NCBI GenBank assembly: GCA_965371325.1
Contig: CBDUXZ010000022.1
Span: 1 to 11,924, forward strand
Origin: CBDUXZ01 sp965371325 [NCBI: uncultured bacterium]
GTDB taxonomy: Bacteria > JAUYMQ01
DNA: 11,924 bases
Direction of reading: 5' to 3'
Under the pieces are notes generated by a model that saw only the letters and a program-made list of their open reading frames with translations, was not told the origin of the DNA and did no database searches. Of the stretch, positions 6,594 to 11,924 are shown piece after piece. The translations under genes were made by a program, and so were the position numbers. Every line of letters begins with the position of its first letter. Positions within the stretch are counted from its first letter, which is position 1.

Positions 6594-7595
6594 TCAAAAG
6601 ATGTGCCTCAGGTCGAGAACGTCGGGGTCGAGGGTGGACCAGTCTTCGGGGAGGGGAACGAAGAACGTCCCCAGCTCGAAGATGCCCGCCGCCGTGCGCC
6701 GGACGCCGTTGGCAAACCCGTGGCCCAGGCCGTATCCCGTCCCGGTCAAAAGATCGCGCTCGGCGACATCCTGGCCGAAGACCTTCGGGAGCTCGATCCA
6801 CCCACCGCTTACGTTGTAGGTCCCGCGTGCGAACTTCTTCCTGATTTCATCGAGATATTCGTCTTCCTGGTTCGGATCGAGATTCGGTTTCGAGGGGAAA
6901 TCATACTCCGGCGGCGGATCGAGCATTTCGCCGCTGTCCTGGTACCCGATGGGATACGTCCGCATCACCCGGAACTCAACGCGTCGGTTCTCCGCGCGGC
7001 CCGATCGCGACCGGTTGCTCGCGATGGGCCGAAATTCGCTCTGCGGGGAGGTTGTAATGCGGCTCGGTGCAATTGCGTGGTCCATGAAGTACTGCGCCAC
7101 GGCTTCGGCGCGCCTCTCGGCGAGGTGGTAGTTGTAGTGTATCGAACCCGGGCTCGACGCGTGCCCCTCGATCATGACCGTCGTGTCGTCTTCCCACGCG
7201 AGAATCCCGACGGCCTCCTTCAGACCGTCCGTCTGATCCGGGTCGATGTCGGCCGAGCCGTTGGCGAAGTGAACGCTGCTCAGCAGGATTTCCGGACGTT
7301 GGGCCCCGAGTTTGGCCCAGGTGTTCTTGACCGCCTGGCGGGCGGCATCGACGTGAATGTCCGTGTCGTTGTCCCACTCGTCGAATTCAGCCTGGGCTTC
7401 ATTGAGGTGCATTGACGCCAGGGCCAGATCTTCAGGCGCGCGCTTCAGGGCGCCTGCGCCCTTCGCCCGCTCAATCGACGCTTTCAGCTTGTGGATTTCC
7501 GCCTGCGTGTCCTGCCGCGTCGCGCATGCGCTGAGAAACGCACACAACGCCACGAGAGCGACGCTCAGGAAAATCCCGCTCGATCGGTGATGCAT
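6594..7595 (-). CDS. OmpA-like lipoprotein with DUF4398-like and C-terminal TIGR04073-like domains
   Basis: A 333-residue lipoprotein, probably anchored in the outer membrane and facing the periplasm. Domains in order: lipoprotein signal with lipobox LSAC (Cys24); an alpha-helical DUF4398-like segment (about 30-98); an OmpA/Pal C-terminal peptidoglycan-binding domain (about 105-210) with VHFANGSADI, HLAERRAEAVAQYF (Arg162) and NRRVEFRV; a Pro-rich acidic linker (212-250); and a TIGR04073-like domain (252-318: KKFARGTYNVSGGWIELP, GHGFANGVRRTAAGIFELGTFFVPLP). The usual aspartate in the OmpA GHxD motif is Ser147 here (GHASSPG), which may weaken diaminopimelate binding. I chose ATG at 7595 because AAGGAGG lies 5 nt upstream and the lipoprotein signal follows; the frame extends to 7673 without support. 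It lies between a DUF4398-like gene and a TIGR04073 gene and looks like a fusion of both themes. Confidence 0.9.
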   Translation of the reverse strand: MHHRSSGIFLSVALVALCAFLSACATRQDTQAEIHKLKASIERAKGAGALKRAPEDLALASMHLNEAQAEFDEWDNDTDIHVDAARQAVKNTWAKLGAQRPEILLSSVHFANGSADIDPDQTDGLKEAVGILAWEDDTTVMIEGHASSPGSIHYNYHLAERRAEAVAQYFMDHAIAPSRITTSPQSEFRPIASNRSRSGRAENRRVEFRVMRTYPIGYQDSGEMLDPPPEYDFPSKPNLDPNQEDEYLDEIRKKFARGTYNVSGGWIELPKVFGQDVAERDLLTGTGYGLGHGFANGVRRTAAGIFELGTFFVPLPEDWSTLDPDVLDLRHIF

Positions 7596-7606
7596 GGAAC
7601 CTCCTT

Positions 7607-7642
7607 GAGATTGATGGCCGGCTTGTTGCTGCCGGTGATCTC
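7607..7642 (-). other. Possible intercistronic stem-loop before the OmpA-like gene
   Basis: Two nested short stems, GAGAT/ATCTC and CCGGC/GCCGG, enclose an 8-nt loop in the 77-nt gap between the first two operon genes, just ahead of the ribosome site of the second. There is no T-run, so a processing or stability role is likelier than termination. The stems are short and may be chance. Confidence 0.3.
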
Positions 7643-7672
7643 GTCTGAAAAAGGCGGGTCGGAAGTCGCGCA

Positions 7673-7984
7673 CTAATCTGTGAAGGAGTGCATGGTTGTG
7701 GACTTCCGTGCGAGTTCCATGGCCTTGCGCGCGAAGGACTCGGCCGCCTGATAATCCAGGGCGTCGTACTCGGCCTGGGCAGCCGTGAGGGCGGCCCGGG
7801 CCTTGTAGAACTGGTAACGGCCGTAACGGGTGACGTTTGGCTCAGCCGCGCTCACCGCTGCTTTTGCATCACTGATGGTATCTTCGCTCTCGTGCAGCGA
7901 CATCCCCATCAGCGGGACGGCGAGGACCAGAATCAGCGGGAGGAGCAAGCCCCGCGCTTTCCGTCTGCAAGTGCTTCGAGTCAT
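7673..7984 (-). CDS. Small exported helical protein, DUF4398-like
   Basis: A 103-residue protein with a strongly basic N-terminus (RSTCRRKAR), a hydrophobic signal segment (GLLLPLILVLAVPLMGMS) and a short helical mature part: DAKAAVSAAEP, YGRYQFYKARAALTAAQAEYDALDYQAAESFARKAMELARKS. This pattern, with regularly spaced alanines and a Y..A...A..A repeat, resembles DUF4398 domains, which occur alone or joined to OmpA domains in Gram-negative envelopes. There is no lipobox cysteine, so it is probably periplasmic or held by an uncleaved signal anchor. The ATG at 7984 has AAAGGAGG 6-7 nt upstream. It is first of the three-gene minus-strand operon, 77 nt before the OmpA-like gene, which has a similar helical segment. 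Function unknown. Confidence 0.78.
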   Translation of the reverse strand: MTRSTCRRKARGLLLPLILVLAVPLMGMSLHESEDTISDAKAAVSAAEPNVTRYGRYQFYKARAALTAAQAEYDALDYQAAESFARKAMELARKSTTMHSFTD

Positions 7985-8291
7985 GCGGGCCTCCTTTGCA
8001 GTTACGGAGATACGAGCACCAGGTCAGACCGGCGCCGCAATGAATGACACAACCCGGTGGAAGGGTAGAACGGTTCGTGGATTCAGTGCAAGGAGATTCA
8101 GCGAGTCCGGAGGCGTGCTTAGCGGGCCCTGCACCCCGAGGCGACGCGAACTTCGATAGAAGTTGGACCCGTCCCCCTTCCGTGCTAGGATGGGCCATCC
8201 AGGTCGCTCTTCCCCGCGCACGATAGATCAAACCTCACGACATCAACGGCTGGACCTCTCCCTGGAGGACCTATCTTTGGGAGAGTTCAAT
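7985..8291. other. Divergent intergenic region between the envelope operon and the RadC-family gene
   Basis: This 307-nt stretch holds the start signals of two divergent units. The right-hand side has a clear promoter for the RadC-family gene. For the minus-strand operon I see the strong ribosome site at 7988-7995 but no convincing promoter; weak candidates (TTGCGG with a distant TCGTAT, or TTGCAC with TCTACC) are poor matches. Short open frames here look non-coding. Confidence 0.6.
8163..8191 (+). promoter_or_regulatory. Sigma70-type promoter for the RadC-family gene
   Basis: TTGGAC (8163-8168) and TAGGAT (8186-8191) are separated by 17 nt. The predicted start near 8198 gives a leader of about 94 nt to the ATG at 8292 and lies after the start of the longer open frame, which begins at 8163. 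Confidence 0.65.
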
Positions 8292-9092
8292 ATGTCCAGA
8301 AATTTGCGTGCTTCCACGGGACGCCGGCCTTCTGCCGCATGCGAGAGAGCGATCCCATCAACCAGCACTTCATATGACAAGAGCCTGGCAGAGGCCCTTG
8401 CGGCACTCAGATGCGAAGGCCCCCAGGCGCTTTCAGACGAAGCGCTCCTGGCGGTCCTCATCGGAAACCCCACGGCAGGAGGAATTGCAGCGCAGATTCT
8501 CAGCCGCTTCCCCGATCCTGCCCGGCTGAGACGCGTAAGCCTCGATGACCTCGCGCTGATCCCGGGACTCGATCCCAGCCGCGCGGCGGCACTTCAGGCG
8601 GCTATCGAGCTGGGGAGACGTGTTCTCCGGCGTCCCTGGCCCAGGGGGCAGCGTTTCCGCTCGAGCCGCGCGGTTTACCGGGCGCTCGCCCCCCGCCTTC
8701 GGGATCTTCGCCGCGAAGTCTTTTTTGTCGTCCTCCTTGATGGTCGCAACCGGAAGATCGGCGAGGTTCAGGTAAGCGTGGGGAGTCTTTCAGCCAGTAT
8801 CGTGCATCCGCGGGAGGTCTTTCTTCCTGCGATACGGGCTTCCGCCGCGGCAATCCTGGTCGTTCACAACCATCCGAGTGGTGACTGCCATCCCAGTCCG
8901 GAGGATCGGGAAGTGACATCTCGGCTTCGAAGGGCCGGCCACCTGCTCGGGATCCGCGTTTTGGATCATCTCATTATCGGGGAGAGTTCCTACTACAGCT
9001 TCGCGGAAGAGGGAGCAATGGCTGAGACGCACGCGAAGGAGCCGCTGGTGGGAGACTCAGGTTACGGTCTGGATCGGCCGAATAGATGGTAG
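8292..9092 (+). CDS. radC: RadC-family JAMM-domain protein
   Basis: A 266-residue protein of the RadC/UPF0758 family. Despite its name, its role in DNA repair is not established; the fold is that of JAB1/MPN (JAMM) metalloproteases. The N-terminal domain contains EGPQALSDEALLAVLIG (42-58) and a helix-hairpin-helix-like IPGLDPSRAAALQAA (90-104). The C-terminal JAMM domain has Glu175 (HPREVF) and HNHPSGDCHPSPED, giving His192, His194, Ser202 and Asp205, so all expected metal ligands are present. The usual N-terminal PRE-KLL segment is not recognisable; a Ser/Arg/Ala-rich stretch stands there. The C-terminus runs about 30 residues past the core. I chose ATG at 8292 because a GGGAGAG ribosome site lies upstream and the promoter starts transcription near 8198, after the longer alternative start at 8163. 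A PilZ gene follows after 48 nt. Confidence 0.92.
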   Translation: MSRNLRASTGRRPSAACERAIPSTSTSYDKSLAEALAALRCEGPQALSDEALLAVLIGNPTAGGIAAQILSRFPDPARLRRVSLDDLALIPGLDPSRAAALQAAIELGRRVLRRPWPRGQRFRSSRAVYRALAPRLRDLRREVFFVVLLDGRNRKIGEVQVSVGSLSASIVHPREVFLPAIRASAAAILVVHNHPSGDCHPSPEDREVTSRLRRAGHLLGIRVLDHLIIGESSYYSFAEEGAMAETHAKEPLVGDSGYGLDRPNRW

Positions 9093-9140
9093 ATTAGAGA
9101 TAAGGGGCGGCGGCTTGCCTGGTTCGCCCCGGGAGGGACC

Positions 9141-9491
9141 ATGGGGCCCAAGAGGATCAGGGAAAGGCGCCGTTTCGACCGAACCCCGTTCGTGATCCGT
9201 GTCGATTACCGAACGGTGGACGAGTTCTTCTCGAATTTCTCCTCGGACATCAACGAGGGTGGGATGTTCATCGAGACGACCAAGACGCACACGCCCGACA
9301 CGCCCGTTCGACTGGAGTTCAATCTCCCGGGCTCAGCGGATACCGTGACGGTGAACGGGAAGGTCGTATGGGTGCGAAAGCACGATGAGGCCCTGCAGGG
9401 GCCTCCCGGCGTGGGCATTCAGTTCGAGAGCCTCTCTGTCGAGGCGAAAGAAGCGATCAACCGCATCGTGAGAAATCTGAAGACTATCTGA
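9141..9491 (+). CDS. PilZ-domain protein (TIGR02266-like)
   Basis: A 116-residue cytoplasmic protein made of one PilZ domain, the cyclic di-GMP receptor fold; it has no membrane segment or signal. The N-terminal RxxxR motif is present (Arg10 to Arg14 in ERRRFDR). The second motif, usually (D/N)xSxxG, reads DINEGG (36-41) with Asn38 in place of Ser, followed by MFI as in TIGR02266-type proteins of gliding and pilus-bearing bacteria. The rest fits the PilZ barrel (VRLEFNLPG, VTVNGKVVWVRK, PPGVGIQFESLS). The ATG at 9141 has GGGAGG 4 nt upstream. It may be co-transcribed with radC. It converges on ssb with only 10 nt between stops and no terminator between them, so the two transcripts probably overlap. 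Ligand binding is likely but not certain given the Asn change. Confidence 0.9.
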   Translation: MGPKRIRERRRFDRTPFVIRVDYRTVDEFFSNFSSDINEGGMFIETTKTHTPDTPVRLEFNLPGSADTVTVNGKVVWVRKHDEALQGPPGVGIQFESLSVEAKEAINRIVRNLKTI

Positions 9492-9501
9492 TCCGGCGTT
9501 C

Positions 9502-10254
9502 TCAGAATGGAATTTCGTCGTTCGGCGACACCGCGGCGGCGACGGGCCCCTCCGCCACGGTCGAACTCCCACCGTAGCTTCGTGCGGTGTCACTCGCCCT
9601 GGAGCCCAGCATTTGCATGGTGCTCACGACGCATTCAGTCGTCGCCCGCGTGGTCCCGTCCTGATCCTGCCATTCGCGGGTCTGTATGCGTCCCTCGGCA
9701 TAAATGAGCTTGCCGGGCGTGAGATAGCGTCCGCAGATCTCCGCGAGCTTCCCGAAGGCGACGAGACGATGGGTTTCGCGCCGCTCCTCGCTCTCGCCCT
9801 CCTTGTTCTGGCGCTGAGTTGTTGTGACGAGGTTGAAGTTCACGACATCAAGGCCCGAAGGAAGCTGTCGCGCCTCGGGGGCCTGTTCGACCTTTCCGAT
9901 GAGAATGGCCTTGCTTATCTCGCCGCCCTCTCCGAGCACCTGCACGTGTGAGGCAATGACCTCCGTCATATAGCGTTTGTTGCCGTCGCGATCCTCCCAC
10001 TGGCGGGTTCGAAGACGGCCCTCGACGTTCAGCTGCTTCCCCTTGGAGACGTTCTTCGCGCAGTACTCGCCAAGCTGCCCGAAGGCGGCGACGCGGTGCC
10101 ATTCGGTGCGCTCCTCGCGGTCGCCGTTCTTGTTGTTCCAGCTCTCCGACGTGGCGAGGCTGAAGTTGGCGACGGAATTTCCGGAAGGGAGGTAACGCAC
10201 TTCGGGATCGCGTCCCACATTGCCCACCAGGATTATCTTGTTCACGCTAGCCAT
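9502..10254 (-). CDS. ssb: Single-stranded DNA-binding protein with two OB folds in one chain
   Basis: Binds single-stranded DNA in replication, repair and recombination. At 250 residues it is longer than the usual 150-180 because it has two OB folds: residues 3-108 ([21 protein letters not shown] to VQVLG) and 112-217 ([21 protein letters not shown] to MQMLG). They align without gaps at a 109-residue offset. A short Ser/Gly/Ala linker ends in SPNDEIPF, the acidic tip that recruits partner proteins. Fold 1 keeps the four DNA-stacking aromatics (Trp39, Trp52, Phe58, Trp86; E. coli Trp40, Trp54, Phe60, Trp88). Fold 2 keeps Phe167 and Trp195 but has Arg148 and Thr161 for the other two. Deinococcus and Thermus SSBs have this architecture and work as dimers; dimerisation here is inferred. 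The ATG at 10254 has AGGAGG 5 nt upstream; extension of the frame to 10485 would cross the promoter. Confidence 0.95.
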   Translation of the reverse strand: MASVNKIILVGNVGRDPEVRYLPSGNSVANFSLATSESWNNKNGDREERTEWHRVAAFGQLGEYCAKNVSKGKQLNVEGRLRTRQWEDRDGNKRYMTEVIASHVQVLGEGGEISKAILIGKVEQAPEARQLPSGLDVVNFNLVTTTQRQNKEGESEERRETHRLVAFGKLAEICGRYLTPGKLIYAEGRIQTREWQDQDGTTRATTECVVSTMQMLGSRASDTARSYGGSSTVAEGPVAAAVSPNDEIPF

Positions 10255-10270
10255 ACATTCCTCCTGAGCA

Positions 10271-10291
10271 CCGGGCTCTTCGAGGGCCCGG
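10271..10291 (-). promoter_or_regulatory. Leader stem-loop just before the ssb ribosome site
   Basis: An 8-bp stem (CCGGGCTC/GGGCCCGG, one G-T wobble) with a 5-nt loop ends 5 nt before the AGGAGG of ssb (10260-10265). Its place suggests an effect on ssb translation, possibly SSB feedback, but no direct evidence exists. There is no T-run after it. Confidence 0.4.
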
Positions 10292-10354
10292 CCCTTATTG
10301 ATCGGATCTCTTTTGTACGCGGCAGGACGGGCGCGCGTTGCCCGGTGCGCTTGG

Positions 10355-10369
10355 GGAGCAATCTGCTCC
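10355..10369. repeat. Inverted repeat in the ssb leader
   Basis: GGAGCA and TGCTCC are separated by 3 nt. The repeat lies inside the long untranslated leader of ssb, 52-66 nt downstream of the -10 box, so it could be a hairpin in the RNA or a regulator site. It does not resemble the LexA boxes I know. Confidence 0.35.
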
Positions 10370-10420
10370 GGCGACGAACCCTTTACTGGAGGGAAATCCT
10401 TGCGAGAAGCAAGCCTTGCC

Positions 10421-10448
10421 ATCCTAGCATCCGATCCGTTGAAGTCAA
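10421..10448 (-). promoter_or_regulatory. Sigma70-type promoter for ssb
   Basis: On the minus strand, TTGACT (10443-10448) and TAGGAT (10421-10426) are separated by 16 nt. Transcription would start near 10414, giving a leader of about 160 nt before the ATG at 10254. The -35 box is 56 nt from that of the divergent uppP promoter. Confidence 0.6.
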
Positions 10449-10504
10449 GAAACTCCGTCGAGAATCCGGGTTGTTTAGCGCGCAAGATTAGTATGCGCTT
10501 GTGT

Positions 10505-10533
10505 TTGACAAGGGATTCCCCGACGGCTAGGAT
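10505..10533 (+). promoter_or_regulatory. Sigma70-type promoter for uppP
   Basis: TTGACA (10505-10510) and TAGGAT (10528-10533) are separated by exactly 17 nt, the best promoter match in the window. The predicted start near 10540 lies about 48 nt before the uppP start. ftsK probably shares this transcript. Confidence 0.75.
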
Positions 10534-10587
10534 AGCCGCGGCCCAGAGGGTGATGGTTTTTCGCGCTGCGAGACCGGGAGGGTGGGC

Positions 10588-11484
10588 TTGAGCATCGCCG
10601 ATGCGGTCCTGCTGGGAGTTGTGCAGGGGCTCACCGAATTTCTACCGGTTTCGAGTTCCGGCCACCTGGTCCTCTTCGAGCGTTTCCTCGACGGCTTCGA
10701 TCGCTCGAATGCGCTGTTCTTTAACGTCACGCTGCACCTCGGTACGCTGCTATCGGTCATTGTGCACTACAGGCGTGACTTGGTTGGCATGATCCGGAGG
10801 TTCCTTAATCCCTCCGGGGCGTTGAGCGCGGGTCAAACAGCGCGAACGGCCTCCGGATCAATCCCCCCCACAAGCCCCGACTGGCGGTTCGTCGGCCTGA
10901 TCATCCTTGCGATGATTGCCACGGCGCTGGTCGGCTTCCCCCTTCGCGATTTCGTTCTTGCGCTCTTCGGAGACACGTCCGGCGCCGCCCCGCCCCTGAT
11001 GGGCGATGCCCAGCGCCTGCGCGTGGTCGGGCTGGCGCTCATCGTCACGGGGCTGCTCCTGGCCGCCAGTGAGCGCCTGCAGATCGGAAAGACCGGGCGA
11101 GAAAATCTCGGATGGAAGGACGCCCTCCTGGTGGGCGCAGCACAAGGGATCTCTGTCCTACCCGGAATTTCCAGATCCGGGGCCACGATTTCGGCGGCCC
11201 TTTTTCGGGGGGTCGATGGCGCACAGGCGGTGAGGTTCTCCTTCCTCCTGTCCGTCCCGGCGATCTTTGGCGCTGAACTTTACGCTTTGCTGACCAGATC
11301 CGGCGCCCATGCGGTGTCGGTCGCAGGCACGGATCTCCCCGCCTATGTCCTGGGGACTCTGACCGCCTTCGTCGTCGGATTACTGGCCATCCGGATCATC
11401 GTCGCGACAGTGCAGCGGGGGAAGCTCGTCTACTTCGCTGTCTATTGCTGGATAGCGGGCGGAGCCGTCATGATCCTTGCCTGA
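10588..11484 (+). CDS. uppP: Undecaprenyl-diphosphatase UppP/BacA
   Basis: An integral inner-membrane enzyme that dephosphorylates undecaprenyl diphosphate to undecaprenyl phosphate, recycling the lipid carrier for peptidoglycan and surface glycans; its overexpression gives bacitracin resistance. The 298 residues show [18 protein letters not shown] (10-27), with the family's (E/Q)xxxE motif as Gln13 to Glu17, and [16 protein letters not shown] with the essential arginine at 196. Hydrophobic segments recur through the chain, as expected for this polytopic protein. It is somewhat longer than usual (about 265-280), owing to hydrophilic loop insertions near residues 73-98 and 129-143. I chose TTG at 10588, because GGGAGGG lies 5 nt before it and the protein then starts like other UppP; a GTG at 10582 overlaps that ribosome site. 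Its possible link to the left-edge glycan genes is only thematic. Confidence 0.96.
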   Translation: MSIADAVLLGVVQGLTEFLPVSSSGHLVLFERFLDGFDRSNALFFNVTLHLGTLLSVIVHYRRDLVGMIRRFLNPSGALSAGQTARTASGSIPPTSPDWRFVGLIILAMIATALVGFPLRDFVLALFGDTSGAAPPLMGDAQRLRVVGLALIVTGLLLAASERLQIGKTGRENLGWKDALLVGAAQGISVLPGISRSGATISAALFRGVDGAQAVRFSFLLSVPAIFGAELYALLTRSGAHAVSVAGTDLPAYVLGTLTAFVVGLLAIRIIVATVQRGKLVYFAVYCWIAGGAVMILA

Positions 11485-11518
11485 CGAAGGCATGCGCGCA
11501 GAGCCCGGGGGGGGTCCC

Positions 11519-11924
11519 ATGGCGCGTTCAGCCAAGCGTGACTGGATCCGGCGCGAGGTCGTAGGCCTGACCCTCGTTGCGGGGTCCGTCTACCTCGTCA
11601 TCAGCCTTGTGAGTTTCTCGCTCGAGCAGGGCGCCCCGCCAAACCTCGGCGGTCCGGTCGGCGAATTCCTGGCGAACATCCTGTTGCAGTCCTTCGGGCT
11701 GGCCGCGTTCCTGATTCCTTTCTATGGCGCCGTGGCCGGGGCGCGGCTCCTCGGAAATCACCCCATCGGCCCATTGACCGCACGCGTGTCGGGGGGAGCG
11801 CTGCTTCTCCTCTTTGGGGCGATCGCGCTCTCGCTGCTCCTCCCATCCATGGATGCATACCGCGCCGGTGGATTCATCGGTGGCTGGATTGCCCAGCGCC
11901 TCTTTCTGGAGGGGCTGGGGCGTG
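11519..11924 (+). CDS. ftsK: DNA translocase FtsK, N-terminal membrane domain, 3' partial
   Basis: The open frame runs off the right edge with 135 codons visible. FtsK/SpoIIIE proteins are anchored at the division septum by four or so membrane segments and pump chromosomal DNA with a C-terminal motor, which is outside this window. The visible part begins MARSAKRDWIRREVVG, followed by a membrane helix (LTLVAGSVYLVISLVSFSL), then the typical LGGPVGEFLANILLQSFGLAAFLIP, another hydrophobic block (GGALLLLFGAIALSLLLP) and GGFIGGWIAQRLFLEGLG, matching the FtsK_4TM domain. The start at 11519 follows a G-rich run. An in-frame ATG at 11492 would add nine residues (MRAEPGGGP) and is only 7 nt after the uppP stop, but its ribosome site is too close. 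It is probably co-transcribed with uppP. The call rests on the membrane domain alone. Confidence 0.82.
   Translation, partial: MARSAKRDWIRREVVGLTLVAGSVYLVISLVSFSLEQGAPPNLGGPVGEFLANILLQSFGLAAFLIPFYGAVAGARLLGNHPIGPLTARVSGGALLLLFGAIALSLLLPSMDAYRAGGFIGGWIAQRLFLEGLGR

Noticed and set aside
6502-6801. N-terminal extension of the small TIGR04073 protein
   Set aside because: It overlaps the end of the OmpA-like gene on the same strand, has shadow composition, and a signal peptide with a ribosome site begins at 6501.
6426-7415. Plus-strand open frame of 329 codons opposite the envelope operon
   Set aside because: It overlaps the OmpA-like gene, which has clear motifs and a ribosome site; the opposite strand has none.
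8044-8226. Possible 60-codon gene upstream of radC
   Set aside because: No ribosome site or family resemblance, and it overlaps the radC promoter.
1-11924. CRISPR arrays, tRNA or rRNA genes, insertion sequences, phage genes
   Set aside because: No regularly spaced repeats, RNA gene signatures, transposase or integrase motifs, or terminal inverted repeats were seen on either strand.

Overview
This is an 11.9 kb, GC-rich chromosomal window from a Gram-negative-type (diderm) bacterium. The diderm call rests on an OmpA-like lipoprotein with a lipobox, several secreted proteins and UppP. Two proteins carry the domain annotated as exosortase-system-associated TIGR04073, and the left edge carries polysaccharide-type genes, so an exosortase/exopolysaccharide-producing lineage outside the well-studied phyla seems likely. 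The phylum cannot be fixed from the sequence. No phage, insertion sequence, CRISPR, tRNA or rRNA is visible.

Layout. Positions 1-2225 (+): a glycosyltransferase that enters from the left, then a methyltransferase with paired CxxC motifs and clearly lower GC. Positions 2279-3808 (-): a ComM/YifB AAA+ ATPase, divergent from a secreted M28-family protein that resembles glutaminyl cyclases (4037-5326, +). That gene is followed 18 nt later by moaC (molybdopterin synthesis), which has an unusual basic N-terminal extension. Positions 6124-7984 (-): a three-gene envelope operon closed by a Rho-independent terminator. It encodes a small helical DUF4398-like exported protein, an OmpA-like lipoprotein, and a small TIGR04073 protein. 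The middle protein contains modules related to both neighbours. Positions 8292-9491 (+): a RadC-family protein and a PilZ-domain protein. Positions 9502-10254 (-): a single-stranded DNA-binding protein with two OB folds in one chain, divergent from uppP (10588-11484, +). uppP is followed by the start of ftsK, which runs off the right edge.

Five promoters share a recognisable form: TTG-containing -35 boxes 16-18 nt from TAGGAT or TAGCAT. They match the gene layout and decide several start codons. For comM and the M28 gene the promoters lie inside the longest open frames, so the shorter starts are used here.

The most interesting parts are the envelope operon with its shuffled modules, the tandem-OB SSB in which only the second OB fold has lost two DNA-stacking tryptophans, and the glutaminyl-cyclase-like secreted protein with a repetitive acidic tail beside a MoaC with a basic head. 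Nothing here proves a new defence or mobile system. The envelope operon is the best candidate for an undescribed functional unit.
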